A stretch of DNA of 64,000 bases from Toxotes chatareus (Eukaryota; Chordata; Actinopteri; Toxotidae), in the NCBI GenBank assembly GCA_016801885.1, contig CM028889.1:14447001-14511000 (forward strand), written 5' to 3'. The notes beneath the pieces were generated by a model that was not told where the DNA came from, did no database searches, and saw only the letters and a program-made list of their open reading frames with translations. Below, one piece after another: positions 24,376-36,399 of this stretch (position 1 is its first letter; every line of letters starts with the position of its first letter). The position numbers were made by a program, and so were the translations under genes.

Positions 24376-25439
24376 AAGTGGTGTCTGACTTTTATCAGTT
24401 TAATAATAAAGGTCTGTAAAAATCTTCCCTGTGAGGAAAGAAATGGTTTGAATTTTGTTAAACCAGATGGTTCCAGAGATTTAGAGGGTATTTAAAGTCT
24501 CCCTTTGGTAATCCTGTCATGAATTTGGAGCAATGTTTAAGTATATGTATAATATCAGTGGTAGTCTACTATCTAGATAGCAAAATACATATGCAATAAA
24601 GCCTTATTGACTGAAAGAGATTGGTGATATTAGGCAATCAAGAGACAAGCATATGTGGATGTATGCTGCACAGTCTATTATTGGCCACTGAGTAAATCTA
24701 TTCAAGTAGTTAACAATGCCTTGCTCATGGGCAACTCTGTAAAAAGTCCTGATGGAGTGGAATCTATATCCTGTTCCATCCACTACTCTGATTTTCCTTG
24801 TTGATCCATGAATCTGATACATGACCTTTAAAGTTACAAGCTGTATTTTCTTTCTATCATTGTGATATAATGAATGACCACTGAACAGAAAAGTATTTTT
24901 CTGCTTGTTTTTTTTTCCTGTGTAACTATAGTGCACAGTCTGTTCATGCGTATGTGAAAAATCAGATAGCTTGGCTGAAATGATCTGTTGTATAATCCAT
25001 AGTTAATCACTGGAACTCTTTCTTAGATGGTAATAGGTTCCATTCTGTAACTCAGTTAGCAGATGCCTGATTCTATCATATCCTGATAATTTGTTGTTGT
25101 TGTTTTCAGGCACTGGATCCAGTCATTATCAAAAGATATTGCAGGGATAAATTCCAAAATGCTATTCATATCCATTTTGGAAAAAGTTTTCCTTGAAATT
25201 TCTGAGTGTGGTTTCTCTAAAATATAGTGGATCTGACTGCAAAATGGGGTAGAGCACTACAATCACTGTATGTTGCAATCATCAATTTGTTTTGACCGAT
25301 GGCAACTTTTTGCCAACGGAGGATATTTCATTTAAAAAAAATCTAATTTTCTTTTATAAATCCCAGTGCTTCAGGAATGGAAATAACTTCCCATTGCTGA
25401 TTTATTAGAAAAATAGATAAAGAAACAAACTGATTGTAA
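24376..25439. other. Non-coding stretch, no gene
   Basis: AT-rich sequence. The minus frame of 110 codons at 24604-24936 has a lysine/asparagine run from an A-tract and no domain. I see nothing else. Confidence 0.65.
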
Positions 25440-25800
25440 TTAATCAAAATGGCACCTGTGTGCGTCATCACAAGACGTGCCAATTCTCAATCAACACGTC
25501 CTTTTAAGTAAGACACTGGGGTTAAAACCTACATAACAAAAGACCTCGTGAGTCTCAAGGAAGTGGAGCAAGCAGATAACAACCATGTGGCTCTGAAGGC
25601 TTTGTCCTCTCCTCCAGTCTGTTCACACCCAGGACCTTCTGACTTTGTGCTCAGAATGGTCGAATAATGACCACGAGGGTGGATCAAGTTATTCAGTGCC
25701 TTTATCATGACCTGCCATACTGCAATCTTAAAGATACATACTTAACAAAGGGCTGGAGAAAACAAACCCCCGTCACACTGCATCTGATAATCACTCTTGT
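25440..25800. promoter_or_regulatory. Candidate conserved non-coding element
   Basis: Balanced block with TAATTAATCAAAATGG (TAATCAA, TALE/OTX-like), ATGGTCGAATAATGACC and AGTTATTCAGTGCC. No simple repeats and no coding frame. Conservation is inferred. Confidence 0.35.
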
Positions 25801-26599
25801 AGAAAAAAAGGTCCCAAAATAACCAGAAGCAAGAAGGGGAAAAAAACAAGTTGTGAAGGTGGATGCATCACACATTAAGCAATGTTACAGTTTGTGTGCA
25901 CTTTCGCTGTTAAACATGCACACCATGTCATACTCTGTAGCTGGCAAATTCTGCACCATGAATATGAGTCTACTAACAATAAAAGAATATTTGAAAATCA
26001 ACTCCATTCATTTATTTTGGCTTGCAAATAAAGTTTTGACATTATTTCCCTTTTTTCTGTAGTTCGCCCTTTCACTATTTATAGAAGCTTCATTTGTTTT
26101 AAGAGCTTCTTTGCCACACAGCCTCCTCCAGTCTCACAACAATCAGCTTTTTCCATGTGTTTTGCACAAATTTCCGACACACTTTATGGTTACCCTTAAT
26201 GACCTGATTATTTGTCTTCCCATATCAGAAACAGATTTCGACCCAACAAATTCTTTCCCTTGGAAGCCAAAGGGTGATTCCATTAAGGCTGCTTCTAATC
26301 TCAGATGGGTTATTAAGAAAGAAAGTGCTGGTATCAATTAAAAAGCACTACAGACTTCACACCAAGGGGAATGTGCTTTGATGTAGGTACTTATTACAGG
26401 GAACTTGTAACTCATGCCCATTCTTAATGTTGTTAAAATATCTCACGCTTATAGTGAGCAATCCAAGCCTGAAAGTGACTGTATCTTCTATTTCCACAAA
26501 ATATATAGTGTACCTATGTGAAGAGACAATTCAGCGCATAGACATACTGACATAGTTCACCACACAGAATACAGCTACTTCCATGTGTTCCAACCAATG
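25801..26599. other. Non-coding stretch, no gene
   Basis: Short unsupported frames only (76 and 64 codons on opposite strands over the same bases, 26111-26341). Nothing else seen. Confidence 0.6.
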
Positions 26600-26885
26600 A
26601 ACCAATAAAGAAGCATGCATTTCTGAAGTCCTTAAAAGACATCAATTAAAAGCATGATTCATTATTTCCTCAATGCCACTGTTGCCCATTAAATTCAGGG
26701 ATGGAGACAAAGAAGGCTTCACAGCTGGCGGGAAGCAAACTGATAAAACCAACATGGCAATCCAGAGCTGTGTCTGAAAGCCACCAGCACCTCCAGTCGA
26801 GCCAAAGCCTGCCAAGTTCGATAGTCATTATGTATATATTATTCACTGCTGACAGGGAAATATAGGAAATCCTATACTGACTTTA
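26600..26885. promoter_or_regulatory. Candidate conserved non-coding element
   Basis: Contains ACATCAATTAAAAGCATGATTCATTA, CCCATTAAATTCAGGG and a GC-balanced middle with CAGCTGGCGGG, then TAGTCATTATG. A mix of homeodomain and E-box words in complex sequence distinguishes it from its flanks. Conservation is inferred. Confidence 0.4.
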
Positions 26886-28719
26886 CCATGGGCACTGACT
26901 CATGTTGCTAAGATGAATGTGGGGGTGCGGGGGGGGTTGGATGGCAGGGTATTGTATGTGTGACTCACCAGCTTGTTTGATGAGAAAATTCTACGCAGCT
27001 TTATGACAGAAAATCTTTATGTGAACTTGTATATCATGAGTGAAAGGCCAGTGAGTTTGCTTAAAAAATGTAAATTGACCATTTTCTGGTAACTACGAGA
27101 GGAAAACAACTTCATTTCCATGCAAATTTCAGTTCCTTGCATGCAAATCATGGGCAACCCCTTGCTGGACTGAACTACAAAAACTGTCCAAAGTGCAAAC
27201 ACAGTTAAACAGAAACCATTTGCAGGGGGAAAAACGGAATCCCCTGTTAAATGAACTAAACTGCTGACTCTATAATAAACGAATGGCAGGTAAGAGCCAA
27301 ACATTGCACGAAGGTGCTTGGAAAGAATGCTAACATTTAACAATCTGCAGTATGTGTGTGTGTGTGCCTTTTTTTTTCTTTTTTAGACCAGCCTTCCCAT
27401 ATCTAATGTAAGAGCCACTGGAACATGTAAACACAGTGCAGTGGAAGCCTCTCAAATGCCACCAGACCTGGAACTACACTCTCCCAGTCCTTCAAAGTAT
27501 TCAATGAGTTGTAAGGAGGGGTTGTTTTTCAGCACCAGAAGTGGAAAATCCAACAAGGAGGCACCCTTTTTCGAGCACATAATGAGCAAAGAGCAGTTGT
27601 TGTATATTTTGGGGGGCTGCTGCGAATGAGTAGTGAGGTGAAGGAATCCCCCTGTGCTTTCAAAATGAGAATACTTCCCAAGATGCTATATCAGCGATGG
27701 CATAACTAAAGACAGACTTACTACCTGTGATCACCAGGGCACATCTTCGCAAAAAAAGTTTGACTAAAATGTCACTACGGATGTCACTAAAATGAAGGGT
27801 TTCCCCATATATGCAACAAACCAAACCTACCAATGACATGGACAAGAATCTAAAATGGTTACATTTTGAGTAAGAGTAGAAGACTGCTGTGGCAAGACAC
27901 AGGGCCTATTCATGACCACAGAAAGCAAATATAACCTACATACTGGCAAGCTTGGGGTTGAATCCTACATCTTGCTACAGCAGGAACTCGATATGTATGT
28001 ATCACCCAGACATGTCATCACCTGTTAGTATGCATATCTAAAGTACACATTTGGTATAATTTAGTTTCCTTTGTCATTGTTTCTGCCTTGTGTGTTGGGT
28101 AATATTTTATCACGATAAAGAGCTGAGTGTCAGAGAGGGCAGGTAATGCAAGGAAAGCCTGGGTGTGCTTATGACTGAGCCTCAAAATAAATCTGTTACC
28201 TGAGAGTGAATGAAATACATATTGAGAAATATGTTGATTCCATATGTGAAGGAAATAGATTTCACACATGTGCCATGTTCGTTTAATATATTTTACTTCA
28301 AAAGATCAACCTCAGGGTCCAATGAAATATATGTAATCGCGCTGGTAGGACTGTGGAAGCATACTATATAAATCAAGAATGAAACTAGTGGAAGCTGATA
28401 GGTTTGATTTCACAATGACAGCCAAAGGAATTTGGTTTTTTTGTGACAATTACATTTTTTAAATGTTTTACTTCATTAAAAATGAACTTGAGCATAATAA
28501 CAATAATGGTAAGTGATATTTGTGTTGGTTTACTTAATATGGACATGCAGGTTATCCTATGACTATGGAGATACAAATGAGCGACTACTTTGTGGAATAC
28601 TCCCATAGCATGGATGGACATGAAGTTGTCCAGTTTTAATCATCAGTAAAAGTTGATTCACTGAGGTACAAGCCTTGTTATACAAAATGCAAAAGATGTC
28701 AAGGAAACTATGGTATGGC
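26886..28719. other. Non-coding stretch, no gene
   Basis: Holds a short (TG)n near 27352-27366 followed by a T-rich tract. The 108-codon minus frame at 27017-27343 shows no domain. Nothing else supportable. Confidence 0.65.
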
Positions 28720-28835
28720 ATTTTGAATTACAGTGACAAAGGAATTCTGAATAAGCTCCGACTTTCTTCGCCATAGAGATGGCATCTGAGTCTCACAGTG
28801 CCATCCATCAGCAAACAAAAAAATAATTCTCATAA
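28720..28835. promoter_or_regulatory. Small candidate conserved patch
   Basis: A short complex patch with CTTCGCCATAGAGATGGC, where GCCAT and ATGGC form a small inverted repeat, in an otherwise AT-rich neighbourhood. Low support. Confidence 0.2.
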
Positions 28836-29189
28836 CGTCGAAACTTTCAAAATTTATGCCCATAAAACAAACATATAGTACTGTGAAATTATCTTCAAGA
28901 CTCCCATATGTATATGTTGTGGAATGCTGAAAATACCATTAAAAGAAAATATTGAAATAGGATTTTACATTGGGAAAACACTTTCCAAACCAGTGACTAC
29001 TCTCACTCTCATTTAATACTACTAAATATAAAAATATCAGTATATTTACAGAATTACAAAGGTTAATGATGTGAAGTAAGTTAAAAATAATCCCTTGTGC
29101 TTCTTGATTTGCTTGATTAATCAAATCATAAATCAAACACGGACACACACACACACACATCGATCAGACCTATTTAGAGCCTGTTTGCA
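28836..29189. other. AT-rich non-coding stretch with (AC)n
   Basis: AT-rich sequence ending in an (AC)n repeat at 29143-29159. No gene. Confidence 0.65.
29143..29159 (+). repeat. (AC)n microsatellite
   Basis: About eight AC units. They generate the valine/cysteine repeats in the overlapping minus-strand frames. Confidence 0.9.
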
Positions 29190-29430
29190 TTGCAAGTGAG
29201 TAGCAGCCACGAGGAGTTCTACCTGAGAATTAAGTGAAGGCAGATTGAAAGCCTGACGAGAAATTTCCTTCTTCGAAAGCTGTATGGAACAAATTACTAC
29301 GCCCTCTAATGCCTGCAGATCCTGAAGATATTCTAAGACTGGGCTGGACTGGGTTCTTGGATCACACACATGACGCAGACAAGCATGACGGACTGACCGG
29401 TCTGCATGTTCCCTTTGCACTTCTGGTAAG
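29190..29430. promoter_or_regulatory. Candidate conserved non-coding element
   Basis: GC-balanced block without simple sequence, directly after the AC repeat. The 129-codon minus frame across it runs into the AC repeat and has no domain. Listed on composition only. Confidence 0.25.
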
Positions 29431-30389
29431 TGAACACAAACGTGGAACACACACCACCCAGACACACAAACACAAATAAGGATCACACAAACGGAGGCAG
29501 TCAGTTTTGAATGACTCATCACTTCACGAGTCCATAGGGAAATCTCAGTGAATCAGCACTAATTTTCCTATCAGCACTAATAATGTGCTCACCACTAACA
29601 GTTCGGTCTTACTTAAGTTCCCTAGTGGTAAGTGGCTCAACATGCCTCCAATGTTTTGGTGTCTGAGGTCACATCCTTAAAGGAATTAAAGGCAGACCCA
29701 TACCCCCAACTCCACATGTAAATGCATTGATCTCACTTTGCCAAAGGCAAGCTCGTGACAGAAAATGGCACACACACTTTCACATTTTGTTTTGTAAAAA
29801 AGTGATCAGAAAGGGCATTTTGAGCCGCAGGTGGAACAGCTGCTGATTAAAGAGAGATGAAAGCGTTTGTGAGATATGCCAGTGATAAATGGAATCAAAA
29901 TCCACCATTTGAAAGCCACAGAATTTTTTAGTCATATGGACAACAGATAACTCACTAAAATAAAATGGACTTTTGTTAACTTCTTTGAACGGAATATGAC
30001 TTAAAAATACTAAATAAATGCTATCTCATAAAACCCTAGATGAACCTTCATCAAACTGGCCAATATTAAATTGGGCAGAAAAGTAAGTAAACTAAATCCC
30101 ATGTGGGAAAATCTGGGTGTGAAAAACATGGAAATTAGGCCCTCCCTTCCCTCATCAGCTAATAAAAAACATGGAAGGCTCTCAGAGGGGATTATCTGTA
30201 TCTGTAACTGAGGGATCGTAAAGCATTCTGTAGCTAAGTGGTTGTGATGCATGGCATTGCCCCAGGTAAGCTGAGGCAGAAAGAAACCTTTTGATGTTCC
30301 CTTTTATCTGCTGTAAGGATTTTTCTTGGCCATTTATGTGGCTGGATCCTCACACGTCATCCCATGCTTTTCCAAATTTCCTTTCCTCT
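29431..30389. other. Non-coding stretch, no gene
   Basis: AT-rich, with short frames only. It contains TAATTTTCC and repeated TATCAGCACTAAT/ATCAGCACTAATTTT words near 29553-29580, a short local near-duplication. No gene. Confidence 0.6.
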
Positions 30390-30725
30390 CATGGCTGCAT
30401 GTGCATTAGACAGACAGTAATTTGTGTGAATTGCTCTGTAATTAGGCCTATCTCTTATAAAGCAACAGTCGCCGACAGCTGCGTCTTGTTCCAGTGCTAG
30501 AGACTGGCATGTCCCTTTGAGACAATCGCTTTTCAAATCAGGTAATTAGAGCAATTAGCCACATTGTACCTAATTACCTGCTGTCGTTTAGCCTAATGAT
30601 ATTACTTACAAACACTCTTTAAAGGAAGATAGAGCTACTTACTGAGCCTCCAACTTCGGTGTTTAGGCCAACAAATGAGAGCATTCCAGCTGTTCAACAG
30701 ACTTTGGTGCTCATGGTTTTAAAAT
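30390..30725. promoter_or_regulatory. Strongest candidate CNE: homeodomain-site block with an 11-bp inverted repeat
   Basis: The block contains CTGTAATTAGGCC near 30437, then CAGGTAATTAG at 30539-30549 and its exact reverse complement CTAATTACCTG at 30570-30580, with GCAATTAGC between them. TAAT core sites therefore occur at least four times in about 150 bp, the two arms being 31 bp apart centre to centre (about three helical turns). It also has AACAGTCGCCGACAGCTGCG (CAGCTG) and CCTAATGATATTA. Composition is balanced and there are no repeats. This is what paired-type homeodomain-responsive developmental enhancers look like; conservation itself was not measured. Confidence 0.5.
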
Positions 30726-30734
30726 ACCTGCCAG

Positions 30735-30955
30735 GCTTACGATGGCATCAATAGTGGATTTTTTGTATGCTTTCAAATGTCACAGTGGCAGATTTTGGAA
30801 AAGAGTGATTACTCATATAGACAAACAGATTATTCTTGTTGCTGTCCATTGCCCATTTCAATTGATGAACAGCCTCCATGAGTGGAGACAGAGACAAGCC
30901 AAAGCTTGTGGATTAGTATCTTGTCTGTAAAATTTGGCATAATGCAGCAGAAAAG
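30735..30955. promoter_or_regulatory. Candidate conserved non-coding element
   Basis: Directly follows the previous block and has the same texture: ATCAATAGTGG, GTGATTACTC, TTTCAATTGATGAAC (CAATTG palindrome) and no repeats. The 62-codon frame across it is not recognisable. Possibly part of one long element from 30390 to 31150. Confidence 0.4.
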
Positions 30956-30974
30956 GGAGACAGACATGAGCTAT

Positions 30975-31155
30975 TGACAAAGTGATGTTTCTGTTTAATT
31001 GCCTTTAATGCCAAGGAGGCACTGCTATTCCATATTACTAAGCAGGTCACATTATATTTTTATTTCCACCCGGGAATCTGTCTATTGTTTTCATATGAGG
31101 TCGCATGTTGTAGTGTTAAAGCTTGGAAAAAGGTGGGATTCAAACTTCAGCCGAG
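30975..31155. promoter_or_regulatory. Candidate conserved non-coding element
   Basis: Contains GTTTAATTGCCTTTAATGCC and CCATATTACTAAGC, followed by a CCACCCGGGAATC patch. It continues the CNE-like block from 30390. Conservation is inferred. Confidence 0.4.
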
Positions 31156-32029
31156 CCAGAATTCTGCCCAGTTGAAATGTAGGTCGTAAACACTGCTTAA
31201 TTTACCAGTCACACTGCTGTGGAGCAGTTGAATAAGACTATGAGATGTATGCCAGCCTACATTTTCACCCTCTCTTTGTCTCTTAAGTAAATGGTAAACA
31301 CTGTGGAAAGTGTTTAGGCAGGATAGATAGGGTGACAGTGGAAGCTTAAAGGATAAAGCAATGGGCTTGTAATGGAAAGGTCACCCACGTGAATTCCTGG
31401 AGAAAGTGGGAAAGTGAGCAGATAACATGATCCTCCAAAATAACCAACAAGGCCATCTTATCTTGAGCTGCTAACAGAGCAAAATGACGAAACTGTTATG
31501 TCCATTTGGTGCTTAGGAACATTAATGTGTAAGTCCAGCAAATTCAGTGACTCAATTAATAAACATCTATGAAAACAATTAAAGCATAATCCAGAGCTGT
31601 GAATTTGCTGTGAGCATAAACAAGCCAGAGGTTACTGCTGGTGCTACCTTGTCATACCATTTAAGGCATTTTGTCAGTCAGTTGTTTTCTCTTCAGTATT
31701 GTAGCTACACCAGGTTTGTTTGACTAGAGAGCAATGACAGTGAAAGGGATTGTAAATATATAAAAAACAACGAGAAATAATCCATTAGTGCGGTAGTGCA
31801 CATATACCTATAACCTATAAAAGAACTTAATATATTCAAGGGTCTTTTATAAACATTGGAGAATGAGCATCATGTTTTCACTCTGTACTTCAAATCTTAA
31901 ACAAATGAACTCCAGAGCCTACAAATATGACGCCAAGAATCTTTATAAACCAACCTGGTCTATTGTCTCTATCGTCATTGGCAAACTGACACCAGAAAGT
32001 GAGAGATGAGCCAAAAGATGTCACAGAGA
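31156..32029. other. Non-coding stretch, no gene
   Basis: AT-rich sequence with a few ATTA words (CTCAATTAATAAAC near 31552) and no exon, RNA gene or transposon that I recognise. Confidence 0.6.
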
Positions 32030-32365
32030 GTCAAGATTTCTCCATATACACACAGTGGTCAGTCTACAGTTCTTATTCTTATTAATGTCACATTTAGCGA
32101 TGAAAATAAGCACGCCGCGTGAGAACTTCAAAAGGTGAGAGTCTACGTGGTTTTGTTGTTTCCTTTCACCGGAAGATCTGTTGCTGCTTTAAAACTGTCA
32201 AGTAAAATTTCCTGGGCATAGCATATGCACATGTTCCAAGCAACATCACTCATGGTGGTCCCTTTACCCACAGAGCAGCCCTACGCAGTCTATTTGTTGT
32301 TCAGTGATAACTCCCTGCACTCCTCTCCTCAGTTGAACGCTAATTGCCTGAGAAGTGCAGAGTAA
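32030..32365. promoter_or_regulatory. Candidate conserved non-coding element
   Basis: Complex block with TTATTAATGTCAC, TAAGCACGCCGCGTGAG (the only CpG cluster nearby), AGCATATGCACATG and GAACGCTAATTGCCTG. Composition and motif mix resemble a CNE. Conservation is inferred. Confidence 0.4.
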
Positions 32366-33739
32366 GTAGCAAAACAAAAATAAAATCAGTCTTTTGAACA
32401 AGCCTGAAGAAGTCTCTCACACTTGCCAGGATATCAAAGTGCGCGAGTGAAAACAATACTGGGCCTGCTGCCAACTCAGGACGGGTGTTTTAACTAATCA
32501 TTATGAGAGTGCAGTTTTGCTCGTAATCATCCTTCAATCTAAAGGGACTTGCTAGTACAGAGCCAGGAGGTCTTGTTACCTTAATCTAGTGAGAAAAGAC
32601 CCCTGCCAGACTTTCCCTCTTTTTATCAGGCCTGTAATTTACTCTGAACTCTTGGTACTTGAGAGCACTGGTCACTACACTCTAAAAACTTTAAGAGGAA
32701 ATCAAGGAAACTGGAATATGAGTTCTTCAAATGACATTACAAAAGGGGCTGCAGAGCGATGTGTGGTGAGCTTCTTTGGAAGGAAATGAACTGACTTCAA
32801 AGAACTCCATACTATACATGCTTGATATAAAATTCATAGATTCTTATTGGTTGTCTTTGAAGAAACCTCACTGAACGATACATTTTTAGAGTGTAGACTG
32901 CCCACTGACAACAGTGAGAAAGGGAGGGTATGGAAGTAATTATTGAGCAGTTTTTCATTTCAAAGTACCCCATCACACTATCACAATACTTACTGAAAGG
33001 CTTTATCATTAAGAGGTCAGGGGGTTTAAGATTGTTATTGCACTTATGCTTTACTCAGTCCATTTCTTACTAGGCTTATTCATTAGCAGATGGATGAGAA
33101 CATTTGCTCTTTTCCAGCATTGCCCTGTTTCAGCTACACCCAGTTACACATTCACATCTAGGCCTTTTGTCACAAGCTGATTATCAATATCATCGCTTTG
33201 TGTTTTGTGAAGTACAAAAGTCTCAAGAAAAGAATCTAATATTTTTACAATTTAAAATGTGAGCCTGGCATTGCATCCTAAACTAAGATTCACAGATGTT
33301 TCTTTTCTGGACTGCTTCAATCATCTCCGACCTTTAGACCGTAGTTCTGTTTGTTTGCTCCAGCTAGTTCTGACATGATTTGTTGTTGTTATAGCGAACT
33401 TTGGGGTTTTCCTTTCAGTCTTGCCAAAGAAGATACATCCTTGATAGTGTTGGAAATTCAGTGCCTTTTCATTCTTGAATTATATTGTTAGGTATGACAA
33501 GAGAATCAGTGAGCACACATGCATGGAAACCAGACTGAAAACTTTTTTAGTGAAGGTTACTGTCTGTCCCTCATTTCACTGTTTTTTCCTTTTTTTTTCT
33601 TTAAATTTATGCTGATACATTTTGCAAGCCCTGTGGACTCCTTTAGACCCAAACATATTACAGAGCAATACTTATGCCATGGCAAAAGACACTGGGGTAT
33701 GGCCCAGACATAACGCTGAAAAATACCAAATTTGATCCT
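32366..33739. other. Non-coding stretch, no gene
   Basis: Short frames on both strands, a T-rich tract near 33582-33600, and no recognisable element. Confidence 0.65.
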
Positions 33740-34840
33740 CCTGGAAGTGATCACATTGCTCCCCAGGGAGGTGTATGGGCAGCATTCTGATCAGATGCCT
33801 GAACCACCTTACCTTCTTCAGGGTGAGGTAGCAGGAATTGTTAGATTCTCACCCATTCTGTATGGCTGAGCCTAGACACCCTTATGACAAAGGTATCTCT
33901 ATTGTGTTCACTCTCAGCTTTTGGCTATGAGGCTCAGCTCCCTCTTCACTACAGCAGCCCATATTAGGAGAATGTCCCATCAATCAGTTACTTAGGACTA
34001 CAACCCGTTTCCAACACAAAGAGAGTAGTCCTCCATTTTATGGTATACCATGGTCTCAGACCGTGGTGCTGAACTTCATCTCAAGTGATTCACCCATGAC
34101 TGCAAACCCCTGTATATGTCAGACTGATGAAATCTTGAGCATTTTATGATGAATCTCATCTAGCCCTGTGACTTTGCCACTGCAATTCTCTAAGATACCT
34201 TGGCTCAAAGGACACAGAGTGTATAAATCAGGTTCAGGAGTTCCTCAAAGTGCTTCCTTCCACTGCTCGACTATGTCCTCAGTTAAGGTCAGCACTTCTT
34301 TTACCCTACTGAGAAGCACGAGGGCAAGGCCAGCCTTTCCTAAGTAGCCTGACAATATGCCAGAATCGCTTTGGGGCCAACCAAAAGTTGGTCCTTGTTG
34401 GACTCCACGAACTTCTCCCACACACTCCCATGACCACATTCTGGCCGGCCGATACCTCTGCTGATTCAGGAGCTCCACAGACTAGGCAAAAACCAAAAGA
34501 CCTCTTCCCTGGGTTTACTAGATCTGTCTCCGCCCATAATTTGACCCAACTCACCATCAGGTGGTGATCTCCAACTAAGTGCCAAAGATGTATCCCTGCA
34601 TATCCTACAACACAGCTACACTTTTGGCCAAATGTGTTGAGGTACCAACACTCTTGCTCAGGTTCTGATGTGGGCCATCACCCACCACCTAGGTAATAAA
34701 TTTGGTCAACTAAGTGAACACTGAAGTTCCCTCGAACTTTGAGGTTCTTGGGTGGCATCCTCTCAAGGATCCCTCAAGGATCACTAAGTATTCTTTTACA
34801 TCCATGGCAGCATAAAACACAATTTATAACCCAAAAAGCA
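33740..34840 (-). mobile_element. Non-LTR retrotransposon (LINE) fragment with its reverse-transcriptase core deleted
   Basis: Read on the minus strand, broken frames match a LINE polyprotein family common in percomorph genomes, in the right order. These are the linker CGAPESAEVSAGQN (34438-34482), KRFWHIVRLLRKG (34334-34375), LTEDIVEQWKE (34255-34290) followed by HFEELLN after a one-base frameshift near 34250, then GKVTGLDEIHHKMLK (34132-34180), the start of the reverse-transcriptase domain. The sequence then jumps directly to ESLEMKFSTT (about 34080-34110), VVKRELSLIAKS (33914-33952) and RWFRHLIRMLPIHLPGE (33763-33815), which lie beyond the catalytic FADD-type box in the family. The catalytic core is missing, frames are shifted and stops abound, so it is dead. 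Ends are approximate. The exact clade (RTE-, CR1- or Rex-like) I cannot fix. Confidence 0.85.
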
Positions 34841-36253
34841 CTGCTCCATTAACGTTAAAAGTTTTGTGCACACAGATATTTCAAAGACATTGTCATCTCT
34901 ACTACTGCTTTTTCTCCACTTTGACTCAGTGACTTTGTCATGGCCCCTAAAAGCCTCCTTGAGTTAAGCCACAAAAAGAGACATCACGTGAATTCATATT
35001 TCTCAGTTTCCATGGCAAAGTGAATCTGGCAATAATAACAATACATGAAAATAATACAGTATTGTAAAAGGGACAAATGATCCTGCAATAAACGTGACAT
35101 TACATGTCATTCCATCTGATGTCATCTTTTCATGTCTTTGTTTGGGTAAATCCAAGGTTTCCAAGAGAAACAACAGGCTTACCTGTATTTCACAATAATA
35201 TGTTTAGAGACTGTATATATCAAGTGTCACAGCTGTTTACAACATCCCATGTTATTTGTAAGCCGATGAAATGTTGTATTATGACAATACCACATTATTT
35301 CCCAGACCAAACTACTCAACACATGATAGTTGCCAGTTTAGAAGGTGTGTTTTCAGCTGTGTTTGTACAAATGTATCTCTGCATATAGTATAATCTAATA
35401 CACTGAACACCACTGTCAACTTCCTGCCATAGATGGCAGATAGCATGTTCATCTGCACTTATGTCCCACAGTTGTGGACATAATAGCATTCATTGCTTAA
35501 ATTATAAGTTAAATGAATTATATAGGTTTTTATACATACTTTCTGGCCAACAAACTGGCCATAATAAGAAAATACCTTTACTGAATAAGAAATATATTTT
35601 ATTTTCCATGCTTTAAAGCAACATGTGAATACTGTAGCTTTTTTAAATGCACCTTTTAATATTTACCAGGTCAGAGTGACCCTAGTAGATACACTTGTCA
35701 CTATTGAGGGTGATTTGGTCCAGATGATAGATAGGATGTCCATTCACTTGCCTTTATGTACACATAAAAGCAGTTAAACCTTAACAAATTGTTTTGGAAA
35801 CCCTGCTGAAATTTAAGCGTAAATCACAGATGGCACATTGGAAGTGATTACAACACTGAGCTTTGCCTGTCTCCACTGATTAATTATTGCACAAAGGCTG
35901 TTTTTTTCTTACACTAATACAAGTGTTAATGTCTGAAACTGTTCCTCTAAATTGTAAGAGGCAGAGTTCGAAAGTAGCTTTGAAGTAGTCAAATACTTCC
36001 AGCAAACTGATCTCACACTCTAATTTGACAGCTTTTTAAATAAATGCCTTGCTAATAATATAGCAAGTGCTTATTCTGTAATGCAGCCAACAGGATGGCT
36101 GGTTACAGTGTAAGACTGTGGCCATCACTCTGGCTAACTTTTAGAGACATCTGAGGTCACTCTGTCATCAAATGCTGAATGCCCTCACAGTCTGAAGGGA
36201 TGACTTACTGGACATCATGCATACCACTGAATAAACTGTGATAAAGTCTTCCT

Positions 36254-36255
<2 letters not shown>
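34841..36255. other. Non-coding stretch, no gene
   Basis: AT-rich sequence; a CNE-like patch at 35800-35910 is listed separately. Otherwise no recognisable feature. Confidence 0.65.
35800..35910. promoter_or_regulatory. Small candidate conserved patch
   Basis: Contains AAGTGATTACAACAC and CTGATTAATTATTGCAC, two homeodomain-type clusters about 50 bp apart, in non-repetitive sequence. Conservation is inferred. Confidence 0.3.

Positions 36256-36284
<29 letters not shown>
36256..36284 (+). repeat. (AC)n microsatellite
   Basis: Fourteen uninterrupted AC units, long enough to be polymorphic. Confidence 0.95.
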
Positions 36285-36399
36285 TTCTGTCTCTAATGAC
36301 TGTGGGTGACTGAAAGATGTGGTCCTTTTAGTTTAAAGCTCCACTCATGCTTTTAGTAAAAATAGCACTTTAACCTTTCTTCCAAGTTTTGTGGGGGAG

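Noticed and set aside
27930..27975. SINE B-box (GGGGTTGAATCC)
   Set aside because: No A-box at the right distance and no recognisable SINE body or tail.
29133..29522. 129-codon minus frame
   Set aside because: Its C-terminal valine/cysteine repeat is translation of an AC microsatellite; the rest has no domain.
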